Assembly: GCA_934622035.1 (NCBI GenBank)
Contig: CAKTVG010000034.1
Location: 1 to 15,005 of the forward strand
DNA from: an uncultured Oscillospiraceae bacterium
Lineage (GTDB): Bacteria > Bacillota > Clostridia > Oscillospirales > Oscillospiraceae
DNA length: 15,005 bases
Direction of reading: 5' to 3'
Shown here: positions 5,240 through 11,718 of the stretch, piece by piece
Position numbering within the stretch: position 1 is the first letter of the stretch
Layout of the letters: every line of letters starts with the position of its first letter
The notes under the pieces: model-generated
Told to the model about the DNA's origin: nothing
What the model saw: the letters and a program-made list of their open reading frames with translations, nothing else
The model's database searches: none
Position numbers and translations under genes: made by a program

Positions 5240-5544
5240 TGAGGAGTAGCGGTTTGTAGCGAAAAAAATTGAGTTGCTACTCGATTTGCTACAGCAAAAA
5301 GCCAGTGTTTCCAAGCCTTTCGTCAATTTAGTAGCGAAATAGCAAAATAATTCCTTATATAATATGTTAAGGCACCCCCCTTATTTTATAAATTTATAAT
5401 CTAAGGGGGTAGAAAGAAAGGGTTTAATGCATGTGCGCTTTTCGCTACAAACCGCTACTCGAACCCCACGAGCCTTGGAAATACTGGCTTTTGCCCGTAG
5501 CGAAACTTCAGGCTCATAATAACAAGGAACCGCTACCCGCTACC
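5240..5544. other. iteron-like, AT-rich region, candidate replication origin
   Basis: GTAGC occurs at 5246, 5256, 5331 and 5497, and its complement GCTAC at 5276, 5288, 5444, 5454, 5532 and 5539, mostly as pairs 7-12 bases apart. A perfect 22-bp inverted repeat (gagtagcggtttgtagcg plus aaaa) has arms at 5244-5265 and 5439-5460. An inner inverted pair of the ccttggaaayactggctttt motif lies at 5296-5317 and 5471-5492. Between them is an AT-rich core with hairpin ccccctta (5376-5383) / taaggggg (5402-5409) enclosing the palindrome ttataaatttataa (5386-5399). Iterons in opposite orientation around an AT-rich core are how satellite island origins are built (SaPI-type, family knowledge). No initiator gene is adjacent, so replication function is inference. 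Confidence 0.5.
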
Positions 5545-5614
5545 ACAGACCTGCGCATGATAGATACAGCGGTTAAATCTGCCCGACAGCTCCCCGCCAA
5601 GAGCGGGGCTCGTA

Positions 5615-5788
5615 AAGGCTACGCCATGTTGCTTATAAGCTACTTACGGTGAAAGGTATCGCGCACGGACTCGTTCTGGGACACCTTAGGTGGCCCATAT
5701 CGCGTTTTATGGATTCAGACTTATGCTTTCACGCCTTAAAGCAAAACTCTGATGTGGGTCATCCAGGGCTTGTTTATGAGCGTTTTAC
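5615..5788 (+). ncRNA. repeated structured RNA candidate, copy 1
   Basis: A 174-nt segment repeated in the same orientation at 11717-11890 (offset 6102). From 5660 to 5788 I count only eight substitutions, six of them transitions. It can fold into a 13-bp stem (5689-5701 with 5751-5763, three G-T pairs) enclosing a hairpin tgcttt (5724-5729) / aaagca (5738-5743). Pair 5691-5761 is T-A here and C-G in copy 2, a compensatory change, and 5698-5754 is T-G here and T-A there. The open frame through it changes amino acids at most of these differences, which argues against a protein. A GC-rich hairpin (5592-5597/5603-5608) lies just upstream. The strand is inferred from copy 2. I do not recognise an RNA family. 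Confidence 0.6.
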
Positions 5789-5793
5789 TGTTT

Positions 5794-6234
5794 TCACTTG
5801 CTCACATAGCCTGAAAGCAGGAATCTCAAATAGTTGTCGACCTGCTCGTCGATATGGTTGATTTCTTCTTGTGTGATGGAGAATCTCTCGCCATCTTTTG
5901 TGAAACAGGAAAAGGTATCGTCGCTCTCAACTTTCAATGAGTAGCCTATGTGCGATAGCTTTTCCTCGAACTCGCCCTGCGTGAATGCGTCCATGATTGA
6001 CGGGTCGATCTGCTTGCTCGTATCAACAAGAGCCTCCACCTTATCGGACACAAGAAGATCAAATGGAATGTCGAGCGCGTCCGCGATTTTCTTAAGCTGC
6101 GGGAGTCTGGGATTACGCAGTCCCCTTTCGTACTGACCTATATGGACATTCGAGACGCCAAGCCTATCGCCCAGTTCCTTTTGGGTAAGGCCTGCCTGCT
6201 TTCTGTATTCCCTGATTCGCTCGCCGACTGTCAT
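5794..6234 (-). CDS. XRE-family repressor of the central module
   Basis: 146 residues from ATG at 6234, chosen because ggaggggcg lies just upstream; a longer frame to 6315 crosses the promoter. The N-terminal HTH_3 domain (3-60) reads MTVGERIREYRKQAGLTQKE, LGDRLGVSNVHIGQYERGLR, with the typical YERG motif. The C-terminal half (70-146) is acidic and lacks a LexA/CI Ser-Lys peptidase signature that I can see, so induction by self-cleavage is not evident. It is divergent from the excisionase-like gene, with near-identical 16-bp sites on either side of that gene's promoter. The arrangement is that of the master repressor of an island or ICE. Confidence 0.9.
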   Translation of the reverse strand: MTVGERIREYRKQAGLTQKELGDRLGVSNVHIGQYERGLRNPRLPQLKKIADALDIPFDLLVSDKVEALVDTSKQIDPSIMDAFTQGEFEEKLSHIGYSLKVESDDTFSCFTKDGERFSITQEEINHIDEQVDNYLRFLLSGYVSK

Positions 6235-6264
6235 ATTACGCCCCTCCAAACTTGTGTTTTTCTC

Positions 6265-6395
6265 ATTATACCCTGTCTGTGTCAAAAAAGAAATACATTT
6301 TGATTTATTTTTCAAAAATATTTTTCGTTTTTGTATTTACTTTTCCTGTATCATACGTTATAATCAAATTAAATCAAAATGATTTATTTTTCAAA
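6265..6395. promoter_or_regulatory. divergent promoters with repressor operators
   Basis: The plus promoter is tttact (6336-6341), 17 bases, tataat (6359-6364), driving the gene at 6429. On the minus strand, tataat at 6265-6270 serves the repressor; ttgaca (6280-6285) lies only 9 bases before it, too close for a normal -35. The 16-bp sequence tgatttatttttcaaa occurs exactly at 6301-6316 and 6380-6395, flanking the plus promoter, and is the probable operator. Confidence 0.75.
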
Positions 6396-6428
6396 GCAAA
6401 GACACTATTTCGATTTAGGAGGATAGCT

Positions 6429-6614
6429 ATGGATAAAGAGTTCATTCGTGTGCCTGAGGTCGCCGAGCGTCTTGAGTGCTCAACGGGCTACGCTTACAAG
6501 ATCGTTCGCGCGCTCAATGAAGAACTCATGCGTAAAGGTCTGCGCGTTGTTAGCGGGCGTGTCCCCAGGGCATATTTTGAGGAACGCTATGGACTTGTCA
6601 GGTCCGTCAAATAA
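6429..6614 (+). CDS. excisionase-like HTH protein
   Basis: 61 residues from ATG 6429, with aggagg 6 bases upstream. The sequence MDKEFIRVPEVAERLECSTG followed by YAYKIVRALNEELMRKGLRV and VSGRVPRAYFEERYGL is the compact winged-helix (HTH_17/MerR-like) form of ICE and phage excisionases in Firmicutes, including the conserved YK-I-R-LN-EL--KG pattern and the R-P--YF-ER end. Such proteins bend attachment-site DNA and bias the integrase toward excision, and some also regulate transcription. It is the first gene after the operator-controlled promoter, so repressor release would produce it first. Confidence 0.8.
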   Translation: MDKEFIRVPEVAERLECSTGYAYKIVRALNEELMRKGLRVVSGRVPRAYFEERYGLVRSVK

Positions 6615-6638
6615 TTTCACAAAAAGGAAGGGGTAAAT

Positions 6639-7277
6639 ATGGCAGCAGCAAGTATTCGAGACCAAATTCTCAAGGAGACTTACACGTTCATCGATAAGCG
6701 CGTTTCCGAGTTGCTTGGAGACGTTCTTTCCGAGGCAGCACTCGCCGCCTATTCTAAATCGCTGAAGGCAGGACTTCGCCCTGACCTCGACGCAAGAATT
6801 ATAGAACAGTTCTCACAACAGCCGATCGTCCTCGCCACAACGATTGATAAGGCAAAAGCTGATTTCGCAGCACGAGTTGATAAGGCGCGGGCTGAGTTTG
6901 ACGTGAATGCAAATAAGGCACAGACCGAGTTTGCAGCAAAAGCAGATAAAACTAAGACCGAGCTTGAAATGCTGCGCGCTTTTATCAATACGCCTCTCCC
7001 TCTGGGCTGGCGCGACTATCCCATTGAAGCACGTCGTGAGTTTTGGGCTGGAGATCATTCGACGGGCGTTGTGAAGCGGAATAAGATATGTGGTCTTGAG
7101 GTCTGGATGGAATTATTCAACAATAGCAGGTCGACATACGCCAAAAGTGAGGCACGCAGAATCAATAAGCTTTTGGCCGCTTGTTGCCCAGGTTGGGAGC
7201 TCCGCTCCAGTATCAGATATGGCGACCTATATGGTTTTCAGCGCGGTTTTATCAATGTGTCGCTTGGGGGAGACTGA
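6639..7277 (+). CDS. coiled-coil protein with VapE-like C-terminal domain
   Basis: 212 residues, start at 6639 after aaggaagggg. Residues 1-65 are helical. Residues 68-111 are four tandem 11-residue units of the form xxDKAxxEFxx (TIDKAKADFAA, RVDKARAEFDV, NANKAQTEFAA, KADKTKTELEM), a hendecad coiled coil. Residues 118-208 (LPLGWRDYPIEARREFWAGD, then VKRNKICGLEVWMELFNNSR and GFQRGFINV) match my memory of the C-terminal tail of virulence-associated E (VapE) helicases of phages and islands: W/ARR-F, V-R-KIC--E-W-E and a final YG-QR. The P-loop ATPase domain is absent. It may be a stand-alone DNA-binding or partner domain derived from a replication helicase. The coiled coil suggests oligomerisation. 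The function is not established. Confidence 0.6.
   Translation: MAAASIRDQILKETYTFIDKRVSELLGDVLSEAALAAYSKSLKAGLRPDLDARIIEQFSQQPIVLATTIDKAKADFAARVDKARAEFDVNANKAQTEFAAKADKTKTELEMLRAFINTPLPLGWRDYPIEARREFWAGDHSTGVVKRNKICGLEVWMELFNNSRSTYAKSEARRINKLLAACCPGWELRSSIRYGDLYGFQRGFINVSLGGD
6840..6971 (+). repeat. four tandem 33-bp coding repeats
   Basis: The four 11-residue units above are encoded by consecutive 33-bp units. gataaggc- or aataaggc-type cores recur every 33 bases, with drift in third positions. Copy number may vary between strains. Confidence 0.7.
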
Positions 7278-7279
7278 AC

Positions 7280-7864
7280 ATGCTTCAACGCATCACACAT
7301 TATGATCTGAGGACAAGACGTTATGCACTCATAGGTCCTGAAATGACGCTTGACGAATTGCTCCAGGTCATCGGGACGTTAGAGGATAGATTCTTTCCAC
7401 AGCGTTTTGGCGCATTTCTGAGTACGCTGCGAAAAGAAACAGGAATGACACTGGAAATGCTCTCCGAACAGACTGGCGTTTCACCGGCGCTCCTGAACCA
7501 CTATGAGAAGAACAAGACTCTCCCGCCCTATAGCTTTCTCCCTGTCTTCGTAAAGGCAATCAACATGACGTACGGCGACGAGCTCATTACGACAGATGAC
7601 TTGGTCGATCAATGGGTCAAAGTCAAAGCCCCCTGGGACGGAACGACAGGAAGCCTAATGAGACAAGAGCGTTGGCGCAGAGGGATTCAAAGCAAGAAAA
7701 TGGCAGAACTCCTGGGGTTTCGACCGAGAGAGTACAGCAAGTTCGAGCGCAATCTTGAGCAGCCTCGCTATTACGTCTTATTGCGAATGAGTAAGGTACT
7801 CAATTCACCGCGCCTGAGGGCGCATGCAATGTCTGCGTTTGAAAGGATAACCTATGACAAATAA
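7280..7864 (+). CDS. two-HTH (XRE-type) regulator
   Basis: 194 residues. The start at 7280 is chosen for gggggaga 8 bases upstream and 2 bases from the preceding stop. Residues 42-100 are an XRE domain (FGAFLSTLRKETGMTLEMLS, then GVSPALLNHYEKNKTLP). Residues 125-178 look like a second, more diverged one (MRQERWRRGIQSKKMAELLG, then PREYSKFERNLEQP). The first 35 residues are not recognised. Two tandem HTH domains in one chain could bind two half-sites without dimerising. The gene overlaps the next by 11 bases, so it is in the same operon. I infer a transcription regulator of late genes. Confidence 0.75.
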   Translation: MLQRITHYDLRTRRYALIGPEMTLDELLQVIGTLEDRFFPQRFGAFLSTLRKETGMTLEMLSEQTGVSPALLNHYEKNKTLPPYSFLPVFVKAINMTYGDELITTDDLVDQWVKVKAPWDGTTGSLMRQERWRRGIQSKKMAELLGFRPREYSKFERNLEQPRYYVLLRMSKVLNSPRLRAHAMSAFERITYDK

Positions 7865-8588
7865 AAAAGTGACTCCCGCTGCGACTGAAAAGCAGCGGGA
7901 GTTTGGCGCTCTCTTGAAGGAAATTCGGCAGAAGGCCGGTTTGTCGCGAAAGAAAATGGGGCGAATGCTTGGCGATATAAGTATCACCAGTATCATCTAT
8001 TATGAATGGGCTAACCCTCGCTTTGGCTGTCTCTTGCCCTCAAAGCAACTCAGTCTTTACCTTGAGCTTGCTCTTAAAGTTGGAGCTGACCCAGTAGAGG
8101 TAATGAACGCCTATTGTGAAGCGGATAACGAGTTGAGACCCTGGCTATGCGAAAAGAGCCCGTCCTATGCACAGTTCGTATTCACGTCGACGCCAGTGCC
8201 CAGCCTTTTCGATATTGCAATGTCTGACCCTCAATTCTTTCTGGAACGAGTACGCTGGAATCCGCTGCGTATACAGGCGGCGATGGACAGGCTTGCTTTT
8301 TGGAGTGAATACAAAGACATTCCAAATGCTGCAAGGCACAGCAAAGACATTGCACACGACGCAAAACAGATGCTTGACGAATACCGGCAAACCGGCGCGA
8401 TCTTTCATCAATTTGCGCATGACCTTACCGGCTATGAGATCACAAGGAAAGTGTATTATGACGGACTTCCGCTCAAAAGCGTCCTTGAAATTGTCGCAAA
8501 ACCTTACACTCGCCGTTGGGCGCAGGAACTCATGCGACGAACCTTTATCATTTTCCAAAGGCGGGTGCGTGACAAATATGACAGATGA
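7854..8588 (+). CDS. HTH protein with long C-terminal domain
   Basis: 244 residues; the start overlaps the previous gene by 11 bases (aaagga 8 bases upstream). Residues 15-60 form an XRE-like HTH (FGALLKEIRQKAGLSRKKMG, then SITSIIYYEW, with the usual glutamine-rich helix altered). Residues 100-185 are unrecognised. Residues 190-235 (LTGYEITRKVYYDGLPLKSV, then a basic helix with RRWAQELMRR) look like a second DNA-binding HTH of sigma region-4 style. A perfect 11-bp hairpin occupies codons 7-17. The stop overlaps the sigma factor start by 11 bases. It probably acts with the sigma factor as activator or anti-sigma-type partner, which is inference from the overlap only. Confidence 0.65.
   Translation: MTNKKVTPAATEKQREFGALLKEIRQKAGLSRKKMGRMLGDISITSIIYYEWANPRFGCLLPSKQLSLYLELALKVGADPVEVMNAYCEADNELRPWLCEKSPSYAQFVFTSTPVPSLFDIAMSDPQFFLERVRWNPLRIQAAMDRLAFWSEYKDIPNAARHSKDIAHDAKQMLDEYRQTGAIFHQFAHDLTGYEITRKVYYDGLPLKSVLEIVAKPYTRRWAQELMRRTFIIFQRRVRDKYDR
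7872..7902 (+). repeat. perfect hairpin at the 5' end of the 7854 gene
   Basis: actcccgctgc (7872-7882) pairs with gcagcgggagt (7892-7902), 9-nt loop, inside coding sequence 18 bases after the start. It lacks a T-run, so it looks more like an mRNA control structure or a protein-binding site than a terminator. Confidence 0.6.
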
Positions 8589-9375
8589 AGAACTCGTTGC
8601 GAAAATTCAAGCGGGCGACGATAGCTTACAAGAACAGCTTTGGCACCAGGTTAAGCGTTGGATTTATAAACTGGCAAATCAGTTTTTCACTTTCAATTAC
8701 GATCTATGCACCGCCTTGAGCCTTGATCTTGACGATTTTATTCAGGAAGCCTATTTCGCCATGCTGGACGCGATTCGTACCTACAAACAGGATGGCGGAA
8801 GTAAGTTCAGCACTATGTTGACTCGGCGTGTTAAAAACAGTTTTCGTGACCTTACTGGATTGAGTTATGCTTATGCACGGTCTGACAAAGGTAACCGGGC
8901 AGCAAATGCGATTCGCGACGCGGCGAGTCTGGACGCGCCAAGCAGCAAAGACGCAGACGTCGATCTCACTCTTGCTGAATGTCTTTCCGACCCGCTTTCA
9001 GCGGAAGCCTTAGAGCAGATTGAGAACTCCGATTATTACGAGCAGATGCACGATAATCTGGAAAAGGCATTGAACGCATTGCCGCCGAAACAATCTGCCT
9101 GTATTCGATACCACTACTACGACAAATTGACTCACCAGCAAATCGCCGATCTGCTTCATATTTCCAGAACGTATGCTGAGCACTCTATTCGCGATGGTCT
9201 TTCCGCTCTGCGTAGATGCGCCAACCTGCAGGAATATCGCACAAGGCAGTTCGACAGGGTCTATAAGGGCGGGTTGAATTCCTGGAAATATTCAGGAAGC
9301 AGTATTCAGGAGCAAATTGTTATCAGTCTCGATGAAAAAGAGCGTCAGCTCATGACATATCTCGATGATTTGTAA
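8578..9375 (+). CDS. sigma-70 family RNA polymerase sigma factor
   Basis: 265 residues. Region 2 spans about 5-92, with DLDDFIQEAYFAMLDAIRTY and GSKFSTMLTRRVKNSFRDL, the helix that binds core polymerase and the -10 element. Region 4 spans about 161-214, with LEKALNALPPKQSACIRYHY and LTHQQIADLLHISRTYAEHS, the -35-binding helix-turn-helix. A 50-residue C-terminal tail is not part of the usual fold. No region 1.1 or full region 3 is visible. The start at 8578 overlaps the HTH gene by 11 bases, and the SD is weak (aggcggg), consistent with coupling. An element-encoded sigma factor would redirect host polymerase to element promoters. The -10/-35 it uses cannot be told from this window, since the downstream genes lack clear separate promoters. 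Confidence 0.85.
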   Translation: MTDEELVAKIQAGDDSLQEQLWHQVKRWIYKLANQFFTFNYDLCTALSLDLDDFIQEAYFAMLDAIRTYKQDGGSKFSTMLTRRVKNSFRDLTGLSYAYARSDKGNRAANAIRDAASLDAPSSKDADVDLTLAECLSDPLSAEALEQIENSDYYEQMHDNLEKALNALPPKQSACIRYHYYDKLTHQQIADLLHISRTYAEHSIRDGLSALRRCANLQEYRTRQFDRVYKGGLNSWKYSGSSIQEQIVISLDEKERQLMTYLDDL

Positions 9376-9415
9376 TTCGGCCGCCGAGCGGCTAAAAATA
9401 AGGAGGATTCCACCT
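9376..9415 (+). promoter_or_regulatory. intercistronic hairpin and strong RBS
   Basis: gccgc (9380-9384) / gcggc (9388-9392) forms a small GC hairpin between the sigma factor stop and aggagg (9401-9406). The leader aaggaggattccacct-ATG is nearly identical to that of the paralogue at 10639 (aaggaggattttacct-ATG), so the duplication included the leader. Confidence 0.5.
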
Positions 9416-10090
9416 ATGTCAAACGAAAAAGACAAGCTATTTTCCGCTGTCTGCGAATACCGCACAGCAAGGAAGAAAGCCTGCGACGAGTATGATGCCG
9501 CGCTGAAAGCGGCGGGGCGTCGCAAGGATTCAGTCGATTCCGCAAGAGCCAATCTGAAAGAACAGATTGACGCCTGCAAAGCTGAGTACAGCCCCAAACT
9601 GCACTCCATCGTCAAAAATCTCAGAGATCAGGTCGTCCGCGTAAGCCTCCACGTTCCCACCGACGAACAGCTCAAGCTCCTAAAAGTCATGGCAATGCAG
9701 CCGGTTCTCTTTGAGGACATTCTCATTCGGGCCGCTCAAAAGCTGTCTTCTTCGCCGCTCGCTCTTGAGGCGCTGCGCGGAATCGTCGTTGAGAAAAACG
9801 CGCGCTGGCCCTTCCCTGAGGTGTCCGGTACGTTTTGCACGCTGACCGGCGCAAGAACGATTTGCGACACGCTCAATGATCGCATCACAAATTATCTGGC
9901 TTATATGGAGCGGGTTGACGATGGGACGCAGAGTGCCAACGCTTCCACGAAGCTCAATACCTATGACAAAGACTTCGACAGCGCCGACGACTGCTTCCAG
10001 GCATTCGCAGGTGTTAACGAGGCACAGAGCAAAGCGTTCTTCGAGTTTCTGAGCAGGAAAGACGCTCTTGAGATCAATGTGAACTACTAA
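9416..10090 (+). CDS. unknown protein, paralogue A
   Basis: 224 residues. The N-terminal 60 are a charged coiled-coil-like helix rich in Lys, Glu and Ala. A conserved block (about 64-168) has SIVKNLRDQVVRVSLHVPTD, EQLKLLKVMAMQP, SSSPLALEALRGIVVEKNAR and ICDTLNDRITNYLAYMERVDD. A C-terminal block has YDKDFDSADDCFQAFAGVNE. All three parts are shared with the 359-aa protein at 10639, so the two are paralogues. No catalytic motif, signal peptide or membrane segment is visible. It is presumably cytoplasmic. The pair flanks the terminase-small-subunit-like gene, so a structural or DNA-binding role with that protein is possible, but I do not recognise the family. Confidence 0.75.
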   Translation: MSNEKDKLFSAVCEYRTARKKACDEYDAALKAAGRRKDSVDSARANLKEQIDACKAEYSPKLHSIVKNLRDQVVRVSLHVPTDEQLKLLKVMAMQPVLFEDILIRAAQKLSSSPLALEALRGIVVEKNARWPFPEVSGTFCTLTGARTICDTLNDRITNYLAYMERVDDGTQSANASTKLNTYDKDFDSADDCFQAFAGVNEAQSKAFFEFLSRKDALEINVNY

Positions 10091-10117
10091 CACCTGAATT
10101 GAGAAGGAGGCACGAAC

Positions 10118-10597
10118 ATGGCCAAGCTCACGGATAAAGAGCGAAAAATGATTCTTGCAGAACTGACAATGGGCTCGTCCATTCGTGCCTGCGCCAGCAA
10201 ATATCACACCTCTGTCGGAACAGTTCAGCGAATCAAGCATGAAAGCAGCGATGAAATTCGGCAGCAGATTGAGAAAAAGAACGCAGAAAACACGAAAGAC
10301 GTTCTCGCCTTTATGGAGATGCAAAAAGGCTCTGCATGCAACCTGATTGCTATGTTGTTGGACGCGCTCAACGACCCTGAAAAGATTGCAGATACTCCGT
10401 TGGTGAAAATCGCCACGACGCTTGGCATCGTTATCGATAAGTTTACAGCCAACGAGGTTCCAAAGACAGAGACTACTGCGGAAAACAATCTGTTTGAAGC
10501 AATCGAGGCTTGCTGCTCGGTCGAAGACTTTTCCAGTATTCCGGAACTCGCCGAGCAGCGCCCCGACGATTCCGAGGTTTCACAGGACGACCTGTAA
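10118..10597 (+). CDS. terminase-small-subunit-like HTH protein
   Basis: 159 residues, start with aaggagg 8 bases upstream. The N-terminal HTH (about 4-42) reads LTDKERKMILAELTMGSSIR, ACASKYHTSVGTVQRIKHES, of the homeodomain-like type found in phage small terminases and transposase N-termini. The middle (45-112) is a helical segment with ENTKDVLAFMEMQKGSACNL and LVKIATTLGIVIDKFTANE, which I associate with small-terminase-like proteins of Firmicutes phages. The acidic C-terminus is variable. Small terminases recognise packaging sites and are carried alone by some phage satellites to redirect packaging. No large terminase is present here. A plain DNA-binding regulator is the alternative. Confidence 0.6.
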   Translation: MAKLTDKERKMILAELTMGSSIRACASKYHTSVGTVQRIKHESSDEIRQQIEKKNAENTKDVLAFMEMQKGSACNLIAMLLDALNDPEKIADTPLVKIATTLGIVIDKFTANEVPKTETTAENNLFEAIEACCSVEDFSSIPELAEQRPDDSEVSQDDL

Positions 10598-10638
10598 ACC
10601 ATACCACAAATCACAACAATACAAGGAGGATTTTACCT

Positions 10639-11718
10639 ATGCATGGAGAATATCCAATTGCTTTTGATGAAAGAAATAGACTGGCCCGTTTTGTTGAGGC
10701 TTTTCGCAGAGACATGAAGTCCGTCTATGATCGTTACGACGCAGACATGAAAGGCATTGAACGTTATAAGGGTTCGGCTGGCTATGGAGAAGAAAAGGCC
10801 AGGCTCGATGCCAAACTGAAGGCGAAGACTAACGCGATTAAAACCGAATATGATGGCTATTTTCAGTCCGTTCTCCACGATCTCAAAAATAAAATCGATC
10901 ATGTTGGCTTAGCTGCGCCAACAAATGACCAACTCAACCTTCTTACCCTTATGAAGCTCCAGCCTACCATCAGTAAAAGCTCCCTCACGCTGGCAATTCG
11001 GACGCTGGCGAACTCTCCGCTCGCCCTCGATGCGCTGAACAATATCGCAAAGGAAAAGGGACAGCGCTTTTGGCCGCTGGAGGGCAATATGCGATATTGC
11101 TCACTGGATGCAGCAAACGAAATCTACAATACACTCCGTACTCGTCTTATGGACTTGGTGCGCTACGTAGAACGCCCTGGAGATCACAGACGCTATGTCA
11201 ATGATCGTATGGTTCCCACATATCTCATTTCATTTGATAAGGACTTCGATACTGTAAAAGAGTGCTTTATGGCATTCGCCGCCATTGACTCCGACCAATT
11301 TAACGCCTTCTTTGATTTTATTTCCGGCGAAGACATGACAAAGTATGTTATTTCAGCGAGTGAGCGGGCGCTTGCAGTTGATGAAGCGGAACATCAAGAC
11401 GACGCAGAAGAAAGTAAAAATGCGAGCGAAGTCCAAAACGCAGAAGTCAATGATAACTATGTGCCTGCCGGCGGCCCGATTGCTGATGCTTATGCCAGAT
11501 ACAAAGCCGAACTCGCCGCCAGCGGGAATGCTGACCCTAACGATATGACGTACGCTGGATTTGAGCGTTATCTGCAGTCCCAGGGTAAGTTAGAAGAAAA
11601 AGAAGAGACGCACTTCGCCCCTGGCACCTTTGTGGCAGCTTATGACACAGGTATGCAGATTCGCGAACCTGCACTTGACTATCCGCCTGCCGCCTACGAT
11701 CGTGGAATGGTGCCTTAA
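10639..11718 (+). CDS. unknown protein, paralogue B with C-terminal extension
   Basis: 359 residues, start at 10639 after aaggagg. Residues 10-75 are a charged helical region. Residues 77-182 match paralogue A closely (SVLHDLKNKIDHVGLAAPTN, NSPLALDALNNIAKEK, IYNTLRTRLMDLVRYVER), as does FDKDFDTVKECFMAFAAID (199-217). From about 235 it has its own tail: an acidic linker, a segment with DPNDMTYAGFERYLQSQGK, and a C-terminus where the pattern AYDTGM is echoed by AYDRGM. The gene ends at the first bases of the second RNA repeat (stop at 11716-11718), so that RNA is its 3' untranslated region or is processed from it. The function is unknown. The acidic linker plus small C-terminal motif looks like a peptide for partner binding. 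Confidence 0.75.
   Translation: MHGEYPIAFDERNRLARFVEAFRRDMKSVYDRYDADMKGIERYKGSAGYGEEKARLDAKLKAKTNAIKTEYDGYFQSVLHDLKNKIDHVGLAAPTNDQLNLLTLMKLQPTISKSSLTLAIRTLANSPLALDALNNIAKEKGQRFWPLEGNMRYCSLDAANEIYNTLRTRLMDLVRYVERPGDHRRYVNDRMVPTYLISFDKDFDTVKECFMAFAAIDSDQFNAFFDFISGEDMTKYVISASERALAVDEAEHQDDAEESKNASEVQNAEVNDNYVPAGGPIADAYARYKAELAASGNADPNDMTYAGFERYLQSQGKLEEKEETHFAPGTFVAAYDTGMQIREPALDYPPAAYDRGMVP

Noticed and set aside
5003..5326. 107-codon minus-strand frame across the origin-like region
   Set aside because: No RBS; it runs through a perfect terminator and the iterons, has Cys/Ser-rich unstructured composition and no recognisable domain.
5240..5544. CRISPR-like array
   Set aside because: The repeats are only 5-22 bases, inverted as well as direct, with irregular spacing and no cas genes.
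5649..5861. Plus-strand frame in RNA repeat copy 1, similar to one at 11748-11957
   Set aside because: The similarity is that of the nucleotide repeat. Most differences change amino acids, the frames have no RBS, and each runs out into unrelated downstream sequence.
7181..7279. Longer N-terminus for the two-HTH protein
   Set aside because: It would overlap the end of the preceding gene without an RBS; the ATG at 7280 has gggggaga at the right distance.
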